Positions 54,473 through 61,396 of a DNA stretch of 64,000 nt are shown in pieces. The DNA is taken from contig NZ_QMEL01000003.1 of assembly GCF_003390885.1 (NCBI RefSeq), positions 392,861-456,860 of the forward strand, read 5' to 3'. The notes under the pieces are model-generated. The model ran no database searches and had not been told where the DNA came from. It saw only the letters and a list, made by a program, of their open reading frames with translations. A program made the position numbers and the translations under genes. The stretch's first letter is position 1. Each line of letters begins with the position of its first letter. This stretch comes from Pelagibacterium sediminicola. Lineage in GTDB: Bacteria; Pseudomonadota; Alphaproteobacteria; Rhizobiales; Devosiaceae.

Positions 54473-55987
54473 ATGTTCCGGGTCGATCCGAAGCAGGCCG
54501 TTATCGATCACCTGAATACGGGCGGCCAGACGACCAAGGACGGGCTTTCGCCCGAAGCCGAAATCGTCGCCTCACGTCCGGTCGAGACGGGGTATTCCCA
54601 CACGGTCATTTCCGGGCTGGCCCAACTCATCGAAGCGGCAATCCTGGCCATTCTCGGGCTTGTCATTTTTGCCGTCTATGTCGAGGGCGCTACGCCCGAA
54701 TTCTATATTCCGCTGATCCTTGGCGCGGTGCTGCTCGCCAATATCGCCTTTAACCTCGCCCGCACCCACCGCATGCCGGCCTATCGCACTACAGTCAAAC
54801 AGCTCCTGCGCGTCTTTGGCGGCTGGACTGCGGTGTTCCTGACCCTCATGGTCGGCATTTTCCTCTTCAAGGCCGGGGACATGGTTTCCCGCGTCTGGCT
54901 GCTGAGCTGGTATCTTTCGGGCGCGGCGGCGCTCCTTGTGTTCCGGCTGGGGCTCCGCCACCTCGTCCTGCGCTGGTCGGCTACGGGAAGGCTCAAGCGC
55001 CGCACCGTTATCGTGGGCGGTGGCGACGCAGCGGCGGCGCTGATCGAAGCCATCAACAAGAGCACCAACGGGGACATCGAACTGGTGGGACTGTTCGATG
55101 ACCGGGACGGCGAGCGTTCGCCCGATGAAGTGAAGGGGCTGCGCAAGCTCGGGCGCGTTTTGGATCTGGTGGAATTTTCCCGCCGTGCCAAGATCGACCT
55201 CGTGATTGTCTCGATGCCGCTTTCAGCCGAAGCGCGCGTGCTCGAAATGCTGCGCCAGCTCTGGGTGTTGCCGGTCGATATCCGGCTGTCGGCCCATATG
55301 AGCAAGCTGCGCTTTACCGACAAAACCTATTCCTATGTCGGCGACCTGCCCGTCTTCGACATGGCCGACCGGCCGATTTCGGACTGGAACCTGGTCTTCA
55401 AGTGGGTTTTCGACAAGTCGGTCGCGCTTGCGGCGATCATCGCGCTTTCGCCCGTGATGATCGCAACCGCGATTGCGGTGAAGGCCACCAGCAAGGGCCC
55501 GGTTTTCTTCAAGCAGAAGCGCCACGGGTTCAACAACGAGCTGATCGAGATCTACAAGTTCCGCTCGATGTACACCGACATGTCCGACGCAAGGGCATCG
55601 CGGCTCGTGACGCGCGACGACCCCCGCGTTACACCGGTGGGCCGGTTCATCCGCAAGGCCTCGATCGACGAGTTGCCGCAGCTTTTCAACGTCCTCAAGG
55701 GCGAGCTTTCCATCGTGGGCCCCCGCCCCCACGCCCTTGAGGCCAAGGCCGCCAACACGCTCTATCACGAAGCGGTCGATGGCTATTTCGCACGCCACAA
55801 GGTCAAGCCCGGCATCACCGGATGGGCGCAGATCAACGGCTGGCGCGGCGAGACCGATACGGTTGAGAAGATCATGCAGCGGGTGGATCACGACCTTTAC
55901 TACATCGAGAACTGGTCGGTGCTGCTCGATCTTTACATTCTCATCATGACCCCGCTCAGCCTGTTCAATTCCGAGAACGCCTATTGA
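54473..55987 (+). CDS. Undecaprenyl-phosphate sugar phosphotransferase (exopolysaccharide initiation)
   Basis: A 504-residue polyprenyl glycosylphosphotransferase of the WcaJ/ExoY class. Four or five membrane segments lie in residues 35-165, a nucleotide-binding-like domain (RRTVIVGGGDAAAALIEAI) in the middle, and the catalytic sugar transferase domain from about residue 300 with KATSKGPVFFKQKRHG, KFRSMYTDM, DELPQLFNVLKGE and SIVGPRPHA. It transfers a hexose 1-phosphate, probably glucose, to undecaprenyl phosphate to start each repeat unit. It is 97 bases after the glycosyltransferase and probably in the same operon. Confidence 0.92.
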   Translation: MFRVDPKQAVIDHLNTGGQTTKDGLSPEAEIVASRPVETGYSHTVISGLAQLIEAAILAILGLVIFAVYVEGATPEFYIPLILGAVLLANIAFNLARTHRMPAYRTTVKQLLRVFGGWTAVFLTLMVGIFLFKAGDMVSRVWLLSWYLSGAAALLVFRLGLRHLVLRWSATGRLKRRTVIVGGGDAAAALIEAINKSTNGDIELVGLFDDRDGERSPDEVKGLRKLGRVLDLVEFSRRAKIDLVIVSMPLSAEARVLEMLRQLWVLPVDIRLSAHMSKLRFTDKTYSYVGDLPVFDMADRPISDWNLVFKWVFDKSVALAAIIALSPVMIATAIAVKATSKGPVFFKQKRHGFNNELIEIYKFRSMYTDMSDARASRLVTRDDPRVTPVGRFIRKASIDELPQLFNVLKGELSIVGPRPHALEAKAANTLYHEAVDGYFARHKVKPGITGWAQINGWRGETDTVEKIMQRVDHDLYYIENWSVLLDLYILIMTPLSLFNSENAY

Positions 55988-56339
55988 GGACACCACGACG
56001 CATGCCTCTCTGCGCACCGCCAAGGCGACCGAAACCGCCCGAACGGACCGCGAGCCCTGCATCGAATGCATCGAGCTGTGCGCTGGACCTCCTCACCCCG
56101 ACTCGTTCCCCGACGAGTTCGACGCGCCGTTCACCGCCCTCAAACTTGATGATGGGTCGTTCCGCGGCTTCCGGCTCGTCCTATGCGATCGCGGGATCAT
56201 ATGGGGCGCCAATATCTCCAATTCGGGGTTTGCCGCGAACCCGGCAAGGCGGAGGGCGACCCCTCTTCCTCCCGCACCCCTGATAATTCGCAAATGCACT
56301 TGAACTCCGCGTCACGATTATATAGGTGAAGTGCCAAGT
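55988..56339 (+). other. Gap before tRNA-Pro; possible small or broken gene
   Basis: No gene here has a normal start. The frame through 55989-56305 reads protein-like sequence (DREPCIECIELCAGPPHPDS, then FRGFRLVLCDRGIIWG) for about 100 codons but has no ATG, GTG or TTG at its beginning; CTG at about 56010 or ATT at 55983 would be needed. It may be a remnant of a gene cut by rearrangement near the tRNA. The end (about 56290-56339) should hold the tRNA promoter. Confidence 0.3.
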
Positions 56340-56416
56340 CGGGGCGTAGCGCAGCCTGGTAGCGCATTTGTCTGGGGGACAAAGGGTCGTCGGTTCAAAT
56401 CCGGCCGCTCCGACCA
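56340..56416 (+). tRNA. tRNA-Pro(GGG)
   Basis: A 77-base tRNA with encoded CCA. The acceptor stem CGGGGCG pairs with CGCTCCG (one G-T), starting with the C1-G72 pair and A73 typical of bacterial proline tRNAs. D stem GCGC, anticodon stem TTTGT/ACAAA with loop CTGGGGG (anticodon GGG), T loop TTCAAAT. Phage genes begin just beyond it, so its 3' half is the likely attachment site. Confidence 0.95.
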
Positions 56417-56624
56417 AAAACTTCCCAAGGTTATTGGGGTTCTCAGGGTTTCAGGCGCCCTGCTCTCAAAAAGAACGAAACGGAAAGATCGGTGCCATGT
56501 GGTACAGATCGGAACCGAAAGTCCCACGGAATCTCCCACGGGTGTTCTTTTTGCGTTCTCGCATCGGTCAGCTTATCCCCACCCCTCCTTCCCCGCGCTA
56601 TGATGCCCGCGAAAGGACGCCCAG
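56417..56624 (+). other. Post-tRNA gap, probable attachment-site arm region
   Basis: No gene is supported. The stretch contains two direct repeats of TCCCACGG (56522-56529 and 56534-56541) and a pair of AGATCGG repeats 20 bases apart (near 56486 and 56506). Short direct repeats beside a tRNA are what integrase arm-binding sites of a phage look like. This is suggestive only, since the integrase and the second attachment site are outside the window. Confidence 0.35.
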
Positions 56625-56861
56625 ATGACCAAGCCCAACCCCCTCGCCCGCGTCACGCTCTCCCGCCAGACGCTCTACAAGTACCGTTCGCTGCCCGAAG
56701 GCACCGGCGACGAACCGGAATGGCTGCTCAAGCAGGTCAGCGAGGAAATCGCCATCCTCGAACAGATCGCCAGAGACGTGCCCAAGAATGCGGAATCGAT
56801 CGAGCTGCTCATTGAGGCGTGGCAGGATTTTGCGGGCAAGCAAAAGCGACGGGCGCATTGA
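56625..56861 (+). CDS. Hypothetical small prophage protein
   Basis: A 78-residue acidic, helical-looking protein with no membrane segment and no family I recognise. The ATG follows GAAAGGA at a good distance. It is the first gene after the tRNA and its stop overlaps the next start (TGATG), so the two small genes are coupled. Confidence 0.65.
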   Translation: MTKPNPLARVTLSRQTLYKYRSLPEGTGDEPEWLLKQVSEEIAILEQIARDVPKNAESIELLIEAWQDFAGKQKRRAH

Positions 56862-57139
56862 TGCACTTCTCTCACCGCCCTACATGGGCTGATGCACCAG
56901 AGCGACGAGACACCGACCGCGCTGTGATCTGCGATGGCGTCACGGTGGCCCGCATCACGCGTCAGGAATGGGGCCCACGCGAAGGCAAATGGAAATGGGC
57001 TTCGATGTGGAGCGGGCTGGTGATTGGCGAAACCGATACGCTCGATGAAGCGCTGGCAGAGGTGAAGGCGGCAGTGCTCAAAGAGGTCGAGGACAACCCT
57101 GCCCTTCTGGACGAGCTTCGGACGATGCAGACCCGATAG
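56861..57139 (+). CDS. Hypothetical small prophage protein
   Basis: A 92-residue protein, MHFSHRPTWADAP at the start, with a compact beta-rich part (AVICDGVTVARITRQEWGP) and a C-terminal helix. No family recognised. The start overlaps the preceding stop. Its 3' end overlaps the convergent zinc-ribbon gene by about 60 bases, a compaction typical of phage DNA. Confidence 0.6.
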   Translation: MHFSHRPTWADAPERRDTDRAVICDGVTVARITRQEWGPREGKWKWASMWSGLVIGETDTLDEALAEVKAAVLKEVEDNPALLDELRTMQTR

Positions 57140-57302
57140 GCACCACCCTGACCTCGAAGTCAGCGGCAAGCATGTGACCCTGCCCACAGCACCGGAACAT
57201 GATCACCAGCGTCCTTTCCTCGACATTGCCGGGCTTGGCGATGTTTGCGGGTTGCCAGTGGCGGATGGGCTTGGAGCAGAGCGGGCATGTGACGGTGTTC
57301 AC
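57078..57302 (-). CDS. Small zinc-ribbon-like prophage protein
   Basis: A 74-residue protein starting at GTG, overlapping the holin-like stop by four bases (GTGA). It has a CPLCSKP pair near the N-terminus and RCCGQGH about 35 residues later, which together could bind one zinc. It is the last gene of the lysis cassette. Function unknown. The frame upstream of the GTG is open only because it is antisense or out of frame to the holin gene. Confidence 0.6.
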   Translation of the reverse strand: MNTVTCPLCSKPIRHWQPANIAKPGNVEERTLVIMFRCCGQGHMLAADFEVRVVPIGSASSEARPEGQGCPRPL

Positions 57303-57601
57303 TTCTTGCCTCTGATCCGATCCCAAACGGCGAGCGGATCGCGAGAGGCTGATAGCAGCCACGCGATCAGGTTTCGGCCCGATATGCCAAGCAGCGCGGC
57401 AACCGCATTGCTTGGCAGTCCAGTGAGCCCCACGACAGCATCCGTCCCGACATAGGCGGCAAAGACGCCTGATATGAGCGCGAGGCCCGCCGTTGCCCAT
57501 GTATGACGGCGGAAGTCGAGCAGGATGCCAAGAACGGCCCCTGCCCCCGCCGTCAGCATGGCAGCGCCGGAATTGGCGATGTGGTGCCACCAGTCTTGCA
57601 T
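57299..57601 (-). CDS. Holin-like membrane protein
   Basis: A 100-residue protein with two or three hydrophobic segments (about 10-30, 38-58 and 62-84), a short polar N-terminus and a basic C-terminus (WDRIRGKK). This fits a phage holin. The ATG at 57601 has GGAGG five bases upstream and overlaps the stop of the Rz1-like gene (TGATG). Position in a lysis cassette supports the call; no specific holin family is recognised. Confidence 0.65.
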   Translation of the reverse strand: MQDWWHHIANSGAAMLTAGAGAVLGILLDFRRHTWATAGLALISGVFAAYVGTDAVVGLTGLPSNAVAALLGISGRNLIAWLLSASRDPLAVWDRIRGKK

Positions 57602-57789
57602 CACGGCCTCCACCTGCAAAGACCCGCTCCGGTCTGGTTATGAACAAGGATTTGCCGCGCCGTCCCTTCGGTCAGCACGTCCTCGGATGATGGCCGGATC
57701 GGCGCGCTTATGTCGCAAAAACTGCCTGCCGAAGCGCAGGCCGAAACCAGCAGCACGGCCAGCGTAGCAAGGATCAGTCTCGGTTCCAT
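57601..57789 (-). CDS. Rz1-like outer-membrane spanin lipoprotein
   Basis: A 62-residue lipoprotein, MEPRLILATLAVLLVSACAS, with a lipobox ending at cysteine about residue 19. The mature part has the FCDISAPIRPS and C-terminal GAGLC pattern seen in small lysis lipoproteins of alphaproteobacterial phages. It starts within the last codons of the inner-membrane spanin gene (16-base overlap, different frame), the usual nested or overlapping arrangement of Rz and Rz1. GGGAG lies eight bases before the ATG. Confidence 0.75.
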   Translation of the reverse strand: MEPRLILATLAVLLVSACASAGSFCDISAPIRPSSEDVLTEGTARQILVHNQTGAGLCRWRP

Positions 57790-58055
57790 TTGCCCAACTC
57801 CCGCTGCACGTCTTCCTCGCCCATGGCACCGACGTTCTGTTCGACTTCCTCCCGCTCTCGCTTGGCGCGCTCCTGCCGCTGCCGATAGCGCGCTTCGGCA
57901 TCCGATCCACCCTTGCGGTAGATGAGTGCCCCTGCCCCCAGCGTGGCGACGGCCAGCGCCGCGCGCCAGCCACCGACGATGTAAGCGACCATAATCGCCG
58001 CCCCGAACAGCACGAGATACCAGTGCTGGATAAGCCACCATGCCAGATCAAGCAT
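57774..58055 (-). CDS. Rz-like inner-membrane spanin
   Basis: A 93-residue protein with N-terminal membrane segments (about 5-45) and a charged, coiled-coil-forming tail (DAEARYRQRQERAKREREEV). This is the layout of an i-spanin, which reaches across the periplasm to the Rz1-like lipoprotein. The start at 58055 overlaps the endolysin stop by eight bases. Confidence 0.7.
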   Translation of the reverse strand: MLDLAWWLIQHWYLVLFGAAIMVAYIVGGWRAALAVATLGAGALIYRKGGSDAEARYRQRQERAKREREEVEQNVGAMGEEDVQRELGKWNRD

Positions 58056-58689
58056 TCTCGCCTCCCCGCTTGCGCTGCATGAACCAGAAGACGGCGGCGA
58101 CGAACCCGACCACGGCGATAAGGCCAATTGCCCATTGCACCGGCCCGTTGCCTTGAGCGATGGCCCCGCCGCCGACGATGATGGGCGAGACGACAGGGGC
58201 CAGCTCCTTGACGGTCTCGGTCAGTGCAGGCGACCGCGTGGGCGGGGTAAATCCGGGCGTCTCGGGCCGGGCCTGGAACCAGGCATTGTTGCGCCCCGTC
58301 CCCTTCCAGCGGGCGGGCGTGGCGCGCGTATCGATGTGCATGAAGTTCGAGCCCGGATAGTGCCCGATGCCGCGAAAGCCGCACTCCTTGGCAACTGCCT
58401 CGAAGGTGACCGGGTTGTGGTTCGTCATCACCACGTCGAACGCCTTGCCGTAAAGGTGCTGGCTGTTCGTCGCGCCGCCGACCGCGCGATTGTGCTCGGG
58501 CGAGCGATAGGCGCTCGTAATGAGCAACGGCTTGCCGAGACGGGTGCGGAGGGCTTGCAGCGCGTCCATGCTCGCCGGGTCGATCTTGACCCGCCCTGTG
58601 CCTTTGCAGGCGATCTCCTGAGGAGAGAAATTCGGCCAGCGCCAAACGCTGGCGGGGACATCCCGCCAGTTGCGATATTCACGGGCCAT
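58048..58689 (-). CDS. Peptidase M15 family endolysin with C-terminal membrane segment
   Basis: A 213-residue peptidoglycan peptidase. Zinc-binding and catalytic residues of the M15A family are visible: H78 and D85 (SQHLYGKAFDV) and H118 (FMHIDTR), in the SAYRSPEHNRAVGG context. Residues about 188-207 form a membrane segment (AIGLIAVVGFVAAVFWFM) ending in a basic tail. It cuts peptide cross-links in the host wall during lysis. The ATG at 58689 has AGGAGG five bases upstream. It leads the overlapping lysis cassette. Confidence 0.85.
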   Translation of the reverse strand: MAREYRNWRDVPASVWRWPNFSPQEIACKGTGRVKIDPASMDALQALRTRLGKPLLITSAYRSPEHNRAVGGATNSQHLYGKAFDVVMTNHNPVTFEAVAKECGFRGIGHYPGSNFMHIDTRATPARWKGTGRNNAWFQARPETPGFTPPTRSPALTETVKELAPVVSPIIVGGGAIAQGNGPVQWAIGLIAVVGFVAAVFWFMQRKRGGENA

Positions 58690-59022
58690 ATCGGCCTCCT
58701 GTTTTCGTAGTGATTCTATCGAGTGGGAGAGAGGCTGCTCGGCTATGAGCGCCAGATGATACAATCTGGACAGTAGAATTCAGCTTTACCGCTATGTATA
58801 CTTTTCGACCTCACCGGCCCGCGCACGGCCTGAAAGATGGCAAAACAAAGTCGGTAATATGTCGAGATTGCATAGAGAGTCCGCCAAGCGAGACTCAAGA
58901 GTGAGCGAAGATGCATGAATACAATATCAATCAAATGGCCGTGATTGCGGGTACGGACTTGTACTATCGTTAAACGGCGATTTCCGGCCTACAGTAGTTT
59001 TGCATATGAGGGGGAGATTAAG
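58690..59022. other. AT-richer divergent gap in the prophage
   Basis: About 330 bases between the divergent endolysin and LuxR-type genes. Base composition is clearly more AT-rich than the flanking chromosome. It must contain both promoters. A 63-codon frame on the minus strand (58743-58934) has no family match and a poor start, so I do not call it. Confidence 0.5.
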
Positions 59023-59691
59023 ATGCGAATCGATCCAAAGCACCGCGATGCAATCTATGCAGCAAGCAACGAGGTCGTTTACCGGCCCGCACTGAATCGA
59101 GAAAGAACCGTAATTGTCGCTTGCGATATCGAGGAGGACAGCAAGGCGCTGGTGACCCTGTTTCGACTTGAGGGCTTCAACGTGATCCCGGTCCGAGACC
59201 CATCCAGCGCGCTATCCGTGCTTGAAAGCGGCCCGGTGAGCGCCCTCATCGTAAGCCTCGACGCACAGAACGCGTCCGCACTTCTTGAGATCGCTCGATC
59301 GCAATATCTCGGTATCGGCGTTTTCCTCATCGCTAAAGATTACACCACTGATGAGACCGTCGCCGCCATGCGCGCCGGCGCCTATGATGTACTTCAAGCA
59401 CCGATCAATCCCGAACGCCTGATCAAGAGCGTCGGCGAACTGATGCGCGCGAACACGTACGTCATGCCACCAGTCAACGGCCATCGCGAGGTGATCGTGC
59501 GCGGTTTCCCACAGCTCACGCCGCGAGAGCGAGAAGTTGTCCAACTGATCATCAACGGCTTCTCGAACAAAGAGGCAGGAATCCGGCTCAAGATATCACC
59601 TAGAACTGTCGAGGTGCACAGAGCGCGGATCATGGAAAAGATCGGCGCACGTAATACAGCGGATTTAATCCGCATTGCTCTTACGTCCTAA
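59023..59691 (+). CDS. LuxR/FixJ-type regulator with degenerate receiver domain
   Basis: A 222-residue two-domain regulator. The N-terminal half has the length and fold pattern of a response-regulator receiver (VIVACDIEEDSKALVTLF, then AAMRAGAYDVLQAPI). The invariant lysine of the K-P motif is replaced (QAP) and the conserved Ser/Thr after beta-4 by alanine (LIAK). Only some acidic pocket residues remain. The C-terminal LuxR HTH is intact (LTPREREVVQLIINGFSNKE). GGGGAG precedes the ATG. It probably works without phosphorylation. It lies in the prophage, likely as an accessory gene. Confidence 0.85.
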   Translation: MRIDPKHRDAIYAASNEVVYRPALNRERTVIVACDIEEDSKALVTLFRLEGFNVIPVRDPSSALSVLESGPVSALIVSLDAQNASALLEIARSQYLGIGVFLIAKDYTTDETVAAMRAGAYDVLQAPINPERLIKSVGELMRANTYVMPPVNGHREVIVRGFPQLTPREREVVQLIINGFSNKEAGIRLKISPRTVEVHRARIMEKIGARNTADLIRIALTS

Positions 59692-59698
59692 TGTATAA

Positions 59699-59950
59699 TT
59701 GACAGAGACGCCGCTTTGCCTCACACCACCGGCGACCTTGGAGTGGACGCCGGTGGGACAAAAGTTTCTTCTCAACTTGCATGACGGCCTTGATGACATC
59801 GACCGTCGCATTCGTGTTCTATCACTTTCCGATAATGACCTGGTCGCTGCCAAAGAAGCTTTAACCGCACCGATTTTCGAGAAGTCGGATTATTGGCTCA
59901 AGGTCATCGATGATGAACTGCTGCGGCGAGAGATGTTTCCTTGCATCTAA
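59699..59950 (+). CDS. Hypothetical small protein
   Basis: An 83-residue frame starting at TTG; a GTG about 18 codons later (VGQKFLLNLHDGLDD) is an alternative start. The C-terminal part is helical and acidic with SDYWLKVIDDELLRREMF. No family recognised. It follows the LuxR-type gene by seven bases, so the two may be cotranscribed. Confidence 0.5.
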   Translation: MTETPLCLTPPATLEWTPVGQKFLLNLHDGLDDIDRRIRVLSLSDNDLVAAKEALTAPIFEKSDYWLKVIDDELLRREMFPCI

Positions 59951-59975
59951 ATCGCCTTGGCTCCGGGGATTGCTC

Positions 59976-60224
59976 ATGAAACTGAACTTCTTACTCGCCG
60001 GTCTGCTGGCAGTCGCGGCGCTTGCGTTCTCAGCGGCGCCGACGCTCGCTCAGTCCGGCGATTGCGTCATCAAAGGCAACGTCAACACACGCGGTGAGCG
60101 CATCTACCACGTCCCCGGCCAGCGCTATTACAATGACACGGTGATCAGCTATTCACATGGCGAGCGCTGGTTTTGCAGCGAGGCCGAAGCGCGAGCCGCT
60201 GGATGGCGGAAGTCCAAGGTTTGA
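59976..60224 (+). CDS. Small secreted protein with CxIKGN...YHVPG domain
   Basis: An 82-residue protein with a signal peptide (cleavage about residue 24, TLAQS). The mature part contains CVIKGNVNTRGERIYHVPGQ, then ERWFCSEAEARAAGWRKS, the small cysteine-containing domain found at the end of many nucleases and secreted proteins (the so-called sunset domain in current annotation). The two cysteines probably form a disulfide. The real start is the ATG at 59976. Function unknown. Confidence 0.75.
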   Translation: MKLNFLLAGLLAVAALAFSAAPTLAQSGDCVIKGNVNTRGERIYHVPGQRYYNDTVISYSHGERWFCSEAEARAAGWRKSKV

Positions 60225-60267
60225 GCCTCTGTGATGTAGGAGGGCGCGCGGAGCGTTGATCATTCAC

Positions 60268-61320
60268 CTACCCGCGCCGGTCTCCGTATGCCGCCTTTAG
60301 TCTTCGACTTACCCTCAAGGACCGCAGCCACCGCCCGACCGGTTTTTCAAAATACTCGTGGCTGACTCCGGCGAGAATTAGGGTCAAAACCAGCGTCAGC
60401 GCAAAGGAAGTGTAGCCATCGAACGACACTCGTGTCAGGCGAGCGATGGGATAGTGCCAGATGTAGATTGCGTATGACCATGCACCAAGCAGCAGAAGTG
60501 GCTGCCATGCGAATATTCGAGCAACCACTGAACGCTCGACCGTCAGACAAGCAATCAGCACAACTGTGGCCAGATCGACAACGCCACCCCAAACAGAGGC
60601 CCGCCCGAAGTTTCCATTCAAATACATTGCGCACAGGGCCAAAACTACCAAAGCGCACGATGCTGCAAATGTCGCAACCGCCTCACCCGGTCGCCACGAC
60701 ACGAACGCCAAGGCGGACCCGAGAATGAGTCCGGACATGCGAGTATCTAGAGCGTAGTAGGATCGGACCCAGCCGGACTCTAAGAAAACCGTTATCCGCC
60801 ACAGCGCGGCTGCAGCAAATAGCCCCAGAAGCACCGTCAGCGCTGCTCGCGGACGCCGGCTGAGCAAAATTAGCACCAATGGCCAGAGCAAATAGAACTG
60901 CATTTCCACAGCGAGTGACCAACTGTGGTTAGTGTAATCAGGCTTGAGCCAGTACGCCCTAGTAAAATCTGAAACGTACAGGGCGGATAGAACAAACTCT
61001 TTGAGCACGTCAGCATCTGGATAAAGCCAGGGGCTGACGGCTACAAACACCGTCAGCATCAGCAAAAGGAGCGGCCACAGGCGCGCGATGCGCTCCCATA
61101 TGAACCGGCCCATATCGATACGGCTCGTTGTGGCTAACTCCCCCCGCAGCTTGCGAGTAATCACATAGCCACTGAGCACAAAGAACACGTCGACCCCGAT
61201 GAACGCCCCTTTGAAACCCGGAAGTTGGGCGTGAAAGGCTAGGACGACCAATGCGGCGACGGCTCGTACGCCATCCAGAGGCGCAATTCTGCTCGAATGC
61301 GTCAACGCCTCCCCCAACAT
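60268..61320 (-). CDS. Acyltransferase 3 family, probable surface polysaccharide O-acyltransferase
   Basis: A 350-residue membrane protein with about ten membrane segments. It carries the family start PLDGVRAVAALVVLAFH, with the catalytic histidine, and the motif SWSLAVEMQFYLLWP. Such enzymes add acetyl or other acyl groups to O-antigen or exopolysaccharide sugars. In prophages they act in serotype conversion, blocking re-infection. The ATG at 61320 follows a G-rich ribosome site. It lies just downstream of the tail-fibre gene on the same strand. Confidence 0.88.
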   Translation of the reverse strand: MLGEALTHSSRIAPLDGVRAVAALVVLAFHAQLPGFKGAFIGVDVFFVLSGYVITRKLRGELATTSRIDMGRFIWERIARLWPLLLLMLTVFVAVSPWLYPDADVLKEFVLSALYVSDFTRAYWLKPDYTNHSWSLAVEMQFYLLWPLVLILLSRRPRAALTVLLGLFAAAALWRITVFLESGWVRSYYALDTRMSGLILGSALAFVSWRPGEAVATFAASCALVVLALCAMYLNGNFGRASVWGGVVDLATVVLIACLTVERSVVARIFAWQPLLLLGAWSYAIYIWHYPIARLTRVSFDGYTSFALTLVLTLILAGVSHEYFEKPVGRWLRSLRVSRRLKAAYGDRRG

Positions 61321-61396
61321 CGCCCCCCTTATGCGTCTCGTCTTATCGCAGCACAAAGATACCTGGCCGCTACCATTCTGCAATAGCTCAAGGCTG

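Noticed and set aside
56331..56603. A 90-codon frame running through the tRNA and beyond
   Set aside because: It starts upstream of and translates the tRNA gene itself; the rest shows no family. Treated as a chance frame.
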